Shown here: positions 4,965-9,359 of the stretch, piece after piece
Layout: each line of letters opens with the position of its first letter
How positions within the stretch are numbered: position 1 is the stretch's first letter
Assembly (NCBI GenBank): GCA_905215505.1
Contig: CAJMPU010000038.1
Coordinates: forward strand, 1-9,359
Origin: an uncultured bacterium
Lineage (GTDB): Bacteria; Actinomycetota; Coriobacteriia; Coriobacteriales; Coriobacteriaceae
Direction of reading: 5' to 3'
DNA: 9,359 nt
Translations under genes and position numbers: made by a program
Notes under the pieces: generated by a model
Databases searched by the model: none
The model's input: the letters and a program-made list of their open reading frames with translations, nothing else
Told to the model about the DNA's origin: nothing

Positions 4965-7556
4965 TTGAAGCTCGTCATCGCCGAGAAAAACGACGCCGCG
5001 CGTCAGATTGCCGAGCGTCTGTCCACGGGCAAGCCCAAAAAGGACAAGGTGTACAACACCGCCATCTACCGTTTTGAGTGGAAGGGCGAGGAGTGCGTGA
5101 CGATCGGCCTTGCCGGTCACATCCTTGCGCCCGATTTTTGCGACAGCGTGCTGTTCGATAAAAAGCTGGGCTGGTATTCGGTCACGGAGGACGGTGAGAT
5201 GCTGCCGGCCGATATGCCCGATGGCTTGGCCCGCCCGCCGTACGACACCAAGCGCAAGCCGTTTCTTGCCGACGGCATCTCCATCAAGGGCTGGAAGCTC
5301 GAGAGTCTGCCCTATCTCACCTGGGCACCCGTCATTAAGCTGCCGGCCGAGAAGGAACTCATCCGCTCGCTCAAGAACCTCGCCAAAAAGTCCGACAGTG
5401 TCATCATCGCCACGGACTTCGATCGCGAGGGCGAGCTGATCGGTTCGGACGCCCTCAACAAGGTGCGCGAGGTGGCGCCCGACTTGCCGGTCGCCCGCGC
5501 CCAGTATTCTTCGTTTACCAAGGCCGAGATCACGCAGGCCTTCGATAACCTTGTCTCGCTCGACCAGAACCTGGCCGACGCCGGCGAGAGCCGTCAGCAC
5601 ATCGACCTCATTTGGGGTGCAGTGCTCACGCGCTACCTGACGCTCGCCAAGTTTGGCGGCTTTGGCAACGTGCGCTCCGCCGGCCGCGTGCAGACGCCGA
5701 CGCTTGCCCTGGTGGTCGAGCGCGAGCGCGAGCGCATGGCGTTTGTGCCCGAGGACTATTGGCAGATTCGCGGCATGGGTGCCGCTCAGGGTGCTGCCGA
5801 GGATGACCGCTTTAAGATTGCGCACAAGACGGCACGTTTTACCGACAAGGATGCTGCCGAGACGGCGTACGGCCACGTCGACGGCGCTACAACGGCAACC
5901 GTCGCCGCGGTGACCAAGCGCTCCCGCAAGCAGCAGCCGCCCACCCCGTTTGCGACGACCTCGCTGCAGGCTGCCGCCGCGGCCGAGGGCATCTCACCTG
6001 CGCGTACCATGCGCATCGCCGAGTCCCTCTACATGGCGGGCCTCATCAGCTATCCGCGTGTCGACAACACCGTGTACCCTGCGACGCTCGATCTGGGCGC
6101 CGTGGTGAGCGACCTGGCAAAGATCAACCCGGCGCTGGCGCCCGTGTGCAAAAAGGTACTCGCCGGCCCCATGAAGCCCACGCGCGGCAAAGTCGAGACC
6201 ACCGACCACCCGCCCATCTACCCCACGGGCGAAGGCGATCCGTCCACGCTCGATGGCGGCCAGCGCAAGCTCTACGACCTCATCGCCCGTCGCTTCCTGG
6301 CGACGCTCATGGGTCCCGCGACTATCGAGAACACCAAGCTCGAGCTCGATGTGAACGGTGAGCCGTTCGTGGCTTCGGGCGATGTGCTCGTGACCCCGGG
6401 TTTCCGCGAGGCGTACCCGTACGGACTCAAGCGCGACGAGCAGATGCCTCCGCTGGAGCAGGGCGACACGGTCGACGTGTTCGACATTAAGCTCGAGGCC
6501 AAGCAGACCGAGCCGCCCGCGCGCTACAGCCAGGGCAAGCTCGTGCAGGAGATGGAAAAGCGCGGCCTGGGCACCAAGTCCACGCGCGCGAGCATCATCG
6601 AGCGCCTGTACGCCGTGCGCTACCTCAAAAACGATCCCGTGGAGCCGAGCCAGCTGGGCATCGCCATCATCGACGCGCTGACGCAGTTTGCCCCGCGCAT
6701 CACGAGCCCCGATATGACCAGCGAGCTCGACGGCGACATGACCCGTGTGGAGCGCGGCGAGGACACCGAAGAGCATGTCGTGACGCACTCGCGCGCGCTG
6801 CTGGCCGGCGTGCTCGACGAGCTGCTCAAGCACACGCAGGAGCTGGGCGACGCCATCAGCGACGCCGTCACGGCCGATGCGCGCGTGGGCGCCTGCTCCA
6901 AGTGCGGCAAGGACCTGGTTATGAAGACGAGCGCCAAGACCCGCGGCAGCTTTATCGGCTGCATGGGCTGGCCCGACTGCGACGTGACCTATCCGGTGCC
7001 GAGCGGCGTCAAGGTGAGCCCGCTCGAGGGCGAGGCCGCCGTGTGCCCCGAATGCGGTGCGCCGCGCATTAAGTGTCAGCCGTTCCGCCAGAAGGCTTTC
7101 GAGATCTGCGTGAACCCGACGTGCCCCACCAACTACGAGCCCGACCTTAAGGTGGGCGAGTGCAAGGTGTGTGCCGAGGCCGGACGCCATGGCGACCTGA
7201 TCGCGCACAAGAGCGAGAAGAGCGGCAAGCGCTTTATCCGCTGCACCAACTACGATGACTGCGGCGTGAGCTATCCGCTGCCGGCGCGTGGCAAGCTCGA
7301 GGCGACGGGCGAGACCTGTCCCGAGTGCGGCGCCCCCATCGTGGTGGTCAACACGGCGCGCGGTCCGTGGCGTATCTGCGTCAACATGGACTGCCCGACC
7401 AAGGAGAAGAAGCCCGCCCGCGGCCGCAAGACCACAACCAAGGCGAGCACGGCAAAGAAGACGACCGCTGCGAAGAAGACTTCGACGGCGAAAAAGTCGA
7501 CTGCCAAGAAGTCGACCACCAAGAAGACGACGGCCAAGAAGGCCGCCGACAAGTAA
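4965..7556 (+). CDS. topA: type IA DNA topoisomerase with four C-terminal zinc ribbons and Lys-rich tail
   Basis: Relaxes negative supercoils by cutting one DNA strand through a 5'-phosphotyrosine link. The 863-aa protein uses a TTG start with AGGAG 6 nt upstream. The N-terminal Toprim domain shows E7 (IAEKND) and D151/D153/E155 in ATDFDREGELIG. SSFTKAEI is at 182-189, SAGRVQTPTLALVVERERE at 238-256, and the catalytic tyrosine is Y363 in LISYPRVDNTVYP. TDHPPIYPT (413-421) and RGLGTKSTRASII (533-545) complete the core. Four C4 zinc ribbons follow: C644/647/666/672, C694/697/715/720, C733/760 pairs with C736/766, and C785/788/805/810. The last 50 residues are Lys/Thr/Ala-rich (repeated TAKK/TTKK), as in many actinobacterial TopA tails that bind DNA. 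The active-site wording looks closer to archaeal-type topoisomerase I than to E. coli TopA. Position near tmk supports this being the main topA. Confidence 0.93.
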   Translation: MKLVIAEKNDAARQIAERLSTGKPKKDKVYNTAIYRFEWKGEECVTIGLAGHILAPDFCDSVLFDKKLGWYSVTEDGEMLPADMPDGLARPPYDTKRKPFLADGISIKGWKLESLPYLTWAPVIKLPAEKELIRSLKNLAKKSDSVIIATDFDREGELIGSDALNKVREVAPDLPVARAQYSSFTKAEITQAFDNLVSLDQNLADAGESRQHIDLIWGAVLTRYLTLAKFGGFGNVRSAGRVQTPTLALVVERERERMAFVPEDYWQIRGMGAAQGAAEDDRFKIAHKTARFTDKDAAETAYGHVDGATTATVAAVTKRSRKQQPPTPFATTSLQAAAAAEGISPARTMRIAESLYMAGLISYPRVDNTVYPATLDLGAVVSDLAKINPALAPVCKKVLAGPMKPTRGKVETTDHPPIYPTGEGDPSTLDGGQRKLYDLIARRFLATLMGPATIENTKLELDVNGEPFVASGDVLVTPGFREAYPYGLKRDEQMPPLEQGDTVDVFDIKLEAKQTEPPARYSQGKLVQEMEKRGLGTKSTRASIIERLYAVRYLKNDPVEPSQLGIAIIDALTQFAPRITSPDMTSELDGDMTRVERGEDTEEHVVTHSRALLAGVLDELLKHTQELGDAISDAVTADARVGACSKCGKDLVMKTSAKTRGSFIGCMGWPDCDVTYPVPSGVKVSPLEGEAAVCPECGAPRIKCQPFRQKAFEICVNPTCPTNYEPDLKVGECKVCAEAGRHGDLIAHKSEKSGKRFIRCTNYDDCGVSYPLPARGKLEATGETCPECGAPIVVVNTARGPWRICVNMDCPTKEKKPARGRKTTTKASTAKKTTAAKKTSTAKKSTAKKSTTKKTTAKKAADK

Positions 7557-7578
7557 CGGCGCAGTCGAAACATTGCCC

Positions 7579-7620
7579 AAAAAAACGAGCGAGGACCCCG
7601 CGATCCTCGCTCGTTTTTTT
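7579..7620. terminator. strong bidirectional intrinsic terminator after topA
   Basis: A perfect 10-bp GC-rich stem (7586-7595 with 7604-7613, 8-nt loop) is flanked by seven A residues (7579-7585) and seven T residues (7614-7620), extending the pairing to 17 bp. The T tracts on both strands make it functional in either direction. It sits between topA and the convergent zinc-ribbon gene, so it should end both transcripts. Confidence 0.95.
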
Positions 7621-7622
7621 GA

Positions 7623-7680
7623 CCGGCAGTTAGGGACGTTCTTTTTCTGCCGGCAGTTTAGGAACGTCCCTAACTGCCGG
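7623..7680. repeat. long inverted repeat with internal palindrome (REP-like)
   Basis: Perfect 19-bp arms (7623-7641 and 7662-7680) surround 20 nt that contain the palindrome CTGCCGGCAG (7647-7656). The inner part repeats the left arm imperfectly: CCGGCAGTTAGGGACGTT versus CCGGCAGTTTAGGAACGT. It can therefore fold as one long hairpin, or as a second compact hairpin at 7650-7680 (12 pairs, one bulge). It begins 2 nt after the terminator. The TAGGGAC core is shared with the repeat at 8751-8819. It resembles intergenic REP elements mobilised by Y1 transposases, but membership is not provable from a single copy. Confidence 0.8.
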
Positions 7681-7698
7681 CTCGGGAACGACAAAGCG

Positions 7699-8682
7699 CT
7701 AGTTCACCTCGACAGGCTTAGCGCCGGGATAGCGCTCCTCAAAGTCTAGGCGGTACTTATTGTCATTGGTGCCCGCCACGTTGTCGCGCGACAGCGGCGC
7801 CACGATCTCATTCTTGTGGTCCGCAGGCTTGGCGTATTTCAGGCTGATCTCCCAGGCATCACAGATTGCGTCAATGCGGTGATCCAGGTCGTCGTACAGG
7901 GCGATGATATCCTTCCAGGAGCTGTAGTTTTTGGAGCTCGTCGGGACGTCCAGGTCCTCGACGATGTCGTAATACTGCTCGATGGTGTCCTCCGTGCGCT
8001 CGGCGACGTCGGCGAGATTTTGACGGGTGGTTCGATCCTCTTCCAGATAGTTGCCGTTGAAGTTCTGCGCGCAGCCACGGACCTGGCTGTCGAGATCTTC
8101 GAGCAGGTCGTAGTATTCGCTCAGGCGACGGTAGAGGTTCTGCTCGGAGAGCGTTGCTTCGCCACCATCCTCGTCGTCATCGTCATCATCGTCGTACAGG
8201 CTGTTGGGATCGCCGAGAGGCTTTAGGTCATCGTCGTCGACGTCATGGTGCAGCTTAGCTACCGCGGCAGTCGTCTGCGTGGCGGCGTTGTCGAAAGGCT
8301 TGATCACAAAGAAAACGACCAGGGCGATGATGATCGCCACCAGCACAACAATAACGGCGATAAGCGGCCCGGTGCCGCTCTTTTTGGGAGCGGGGGTCTG
8401 TGGCGAAGCGGGCGCGTATGCGGGAGCCGGCTGCTGTTGGGGCGAGCCGCTCGCGACGGGTATGCGCTGCGTGGTCTTGACGGCCTCGGTCCCTGCGGCG
8501 GGGTCGGGGCTATAGGCGAGGGGGTCGTCCGCCTTGGCTTGCGGCGTATCAAGGGAGCCGGTCTGCTCAAAAGCGGGCTGGCTATCGCTCGCGGCTGTTT
8601 GCTCAACGGGTGCACCGCACGAGGTACAGAACTTGGCATCATCTGCAAGAAGCTTGCCGCACGAGGCGCAATACCGAGACAT
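7699..8682 (-). CDS. zinc-ribbon single-pass membrane protein with poly-Asp linker
   Basis: Function unknown; 327 aa. The start at 8682 has AAAGGAG 5 nt upstream, whereas an in-frame ATG six codons earlier overlaps that site. The N-terminal zinc ribbon has C5, C8, C19 and C22. A Pro/Gln/Ala-rich linker (about 27-105) precedes one membrane helix (106-127) with PKKSG on its N-terminal side, so the ribbon should be cytoplasmic and the C-terminus outside. Asp runs follow at 149-152 and 164-170. The C-terminal region (177-327) is charged and helical, and carries a duplicated YYDxxEDLD motif at 190-198 and 237-245. Zinc-ribbon plus membrane-helix proteins are common in Gram-positives with varied extracellular parts; this part I do not recognise. 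It opposes topA and tmk, with long inverted repeats on both sides. Confidence 0.88.
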   Translation of the reverse strand: MSRYCASCGKLLADDAKFCTSCGAPVEQTAASDSQPAFEQTGSLDTPQAKADDPLAYSPDPAAGTEAVKTTQRIPVASGSPQQQPAPAYAPASPQTPAPKKSGTGPLIAVIVVLVAIIIALVVFFVIKPFDNAATQTTAAVAKLHHDVDDDDLKPLGDPNSLYDDDDDDDEDGGEATLSEQNLYRRLSEYYDLLEDLDSQVRGCAQNFNGNYLEEDRTTRQNLADVAERTEDTIEQYYDIVEDLDVPTSSKNYSSWKDIIALYDDLDHRIDAICDAWEISLKYAKPADHKNEIVAPLSRDNVAGTNDNKYRLDFEERYPGAKPVEVN

Positions 8683-8719
8683 TGCCACTCCTTTCGCCAC
8701 ATTTCAATGCAATACGACG

Positions 8720-8725
8720 ATTATA
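8720..8725 (-). promoter_or_regulatory. -10 box of the zinc-ribbon membrane protein gene
   Basis: On the minus strand this reads TATAAT, the exact consensus, 37 nt upstream of the start codon. The sequence 16-18 nt upstream (around 8743-8749) reads close to TGATGG and is not a good -35. The inverted repeat at 8751-8819 lies directly upstream and could influence the promoter. Confidence 0.5.
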
Positions 8726-8750
8726 CCCAGCATCCAAAATTCCCCATCAT

Positions 8751-8819
8751 AAGTTGCGGTGAAATAGGGACTGTTTGGCGGTCTCAGAGCTTCAATCAGT
8801 CCCTATTTCACCGCAACTT
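8751..8819. repeat. long perfect inverted repeat upstream of tmk and the zinc-ribbon gene
   Basis: Perfect 23-bp arms (8751-8773 and 8797-8819) flank a 23-nt spacer. The arms contain TGAAATAGGGACTG, sharing TAGGGAC with the repeat at 7623-7680, although the rest differs. No T tract follows either arm, so it is not an ordinary terminator. It lies between two divergent genes, about 26 nt from the zinc-ribbon -10 box and about 20 nt before the candidate tmk -35. It is probably a dispersed intergenic palindrome, and could also act as a cruciform or transcript-stabilising hairpin. Confidence 0.85.
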
Positions 8820-8839
8820 TGGAAAGGCACCTTTAGCCA

Positions 8840-8869
8840 TTGGGGACGCGCCGAGCACTGGGGTATCAT
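8840..8869 (+). promoter_or_regulatory. candidate tmk promoter
   Basis: TTGGGG (8840-8845) and TATCAT (8864-8869) are separated by 18 bp, an acceptable housekeeping-type arrangement. The -10 lies 53 nt upstream of the tmk start codon. It is just downstream of the long inverted repeat, which fits tmk having its own promoter here instead of being read from topA. Confidence 0.45.
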
Positions 8870-8922
8870 GGCTTGGTTGCTGTAACTCGCATTTACGCGC
8901 CTTGTAGGAAGGGGCTGCGCCC

Positions 8923-9330
8923 ATGGCTTTTGAGCCTGCTCAACATAGCTTTATCACGCTCGAGGGCGTCGACGGTGCCGGCAAGTCCACGCAGGCGCGC
9001 CTGCTTGCCCGCGCGCTCGAGCTCGCTGGCCACCAGGTTGTGAGCCTGCGCGAACCGGGCGGCACCGCCATCAGCGAAAAGATCCGCGCCCTGCTGCTCG
9101 ACCCCGCCAATATGGCGATGGGCGACACCTGCGAGCTGCTGCTCTACGAGGCTGCGCGTGCCCAGCTGGTGCACGAGGTCATAACCCCCGCCCTTGCGGC
9201 CGGCAAGGTGGTCCTGTGTGACCGCTTCTACGATTCCACGACCTGCTACCAGGCATTTGCCGATGGCCTCGACCGCCAGATGGTGCGCGACGCCAACAAC
9301 CTGGCCGTCGCGGGAACGCACCCGGCGCTC
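8923..9330 (+). CDS. tmk: thymidylate kinase, 3'-truncated by the contig end
   Basis: Phosphorylates dTMP to dTDP with ATP, an essential step of dTTP synthesis. The ATG at 8923 follows an AGGAAGGGG-type ribosome binding site by 8 nt. The P-loop EGVDGAGKST spans 14-23, REPGGT (43-48) contributes to the dTMP site, and DRFYDST (100-106) followed by YQ (109-110) is the DR[YF] signature. Only 136 genuine codons are present, about two thirds of the usual length near 210 aa, so the LID region and C-terminus are missing. The reading frame stays open to the window end, but from 9331 it translates sequencing adapter (RSEEHTSEL), not Tmk. In related actinobacteria tmk often lies just after topA; here a minus-strand gene intervenes. 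Confidence 0.95.
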
Positions 9331-9359
9331 AGATCGGAAGAGCACACGTCTGAACTCCA
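9331..9359 (+). other. Illumina TruSeq adapter left on the contig end
   Basis: The final 29 bases begin AGATCGGAAGAGCACACGTC and continue in exact agreement with the start of the standard TruSeq read-1 adapter. They replace the tmk sequence abruptly after codon 136. This is library or assembly residue and should be trimmed. Confidence 0.97.

Noticed and set aside
4221..5876. Minus-strand open frame of 551 codons across hypB and topA
   Set aside because: Same shadow effect: low-complexity His/Leu/Arg-rich translation with no domain, antisense to two well-supported genes.
7430..7553. AAGAAG-rich repeated DNA at the topA 3' end, considered as a tandem repeat or slippage artefact
   Set aside because: It stays in frame and encodes the Lys/Thr/Ala tail common in actinobacterial TopA; codon-level variation between units argues against assembly slippage.
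5994..7694. Minus-strand open frame of 566 codons opposite topA
   Set aside because: Antisense shadow of topA. It would also read through the strong terminator and the inverted repeat, and its product shows no family features.
9331..9359. Tmk C-terminal extension RSEEHTSEL, and a minus-strand frame beginning in the same bases
   Set aside because: Both derive from adapter sequence, not from the genome.

Overview
The window is a high-GC bacterial chromosome segment. It looks like the end of an assembled contig from a Coriobacteriia actinobacterium, most likely Collinsella or a close relative. That placement is inferred from the strong G/C third-position bias, the tat-hyp-topA-tmk gene content and the general look of the proteins. 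No rRNA or other marker gene is present to confirm it. No tRNA, CRISPR array, prophage or insertion sequence was found.

Layout, left to right. Positions 1-200 have no gene: a 9-bp GC-rich hairpin (8-29), possibly the terminator of a gene outside the window, then about 170 bp of unexplained intergenic DNA. A small minus-strand gene of unknown function (201-455) is divergent from a PLP-dependent aspartate-type aminotransferase (606-1910). Next come a single-domain STAS anti-sigma-factor antagonist (1977-2291) and a compact same-strand block: a TatA/TatB-family protein (2445-3017), TatC (3017-3808), HypA (3815-4171), HypB (4227-4910) and a type IA DNA topoisomerase with four zinc ribbons and a Lys-rich tail (4965-7556). 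Close spacing (1-nt overlap tat/tatC, 6 nt tatC/hypA, 55 nt hypA/hypB, 54 nt hypB/topA) suggests largely shared transcription, with possible internal promoters. A near-perfect bidirectional terminator (7579-7620) closes the block.

After topA the DNA changes character. A minus-strand gene for a zinc-ribbon, single-pass membrane protein with poly-Asp stretches (7699-8682) lies between two long perfect inverted repeats (7623-7680 and 8751-8819). The thymidylate kinase gene tmk then starts at 8923 and runs off the contig end. The last 29 bases (9331-9359) are not genomic: they match the start of the standard Illumina TruSeq adapter, so tmk really ends at codon 136 here and the apparent C-terminal residues are artefact.

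How the genes fit together: HypA and HypB deliver nickel to [NiFe] hydrogenase, and the Tat system exports folded cofactor-bearing proteins, including the small subunits of many membrane-bound or periplasmic [NiFe] hydrogenases. Their adjacency points to linked assembly and export of a redox enzyme. topA and tmk are a familiar actinobacterial neighbour pair, and here the zinc-ribbon gene with its flanking repeats separates them. I see no complete undescribed system. The most intriguing parts are that repeat-bracketed membrane protein, the duplicated zinc-ribbon pairs of the topoisomerase, and the 11-bp inverted repeat abutting the putative tat promoter.
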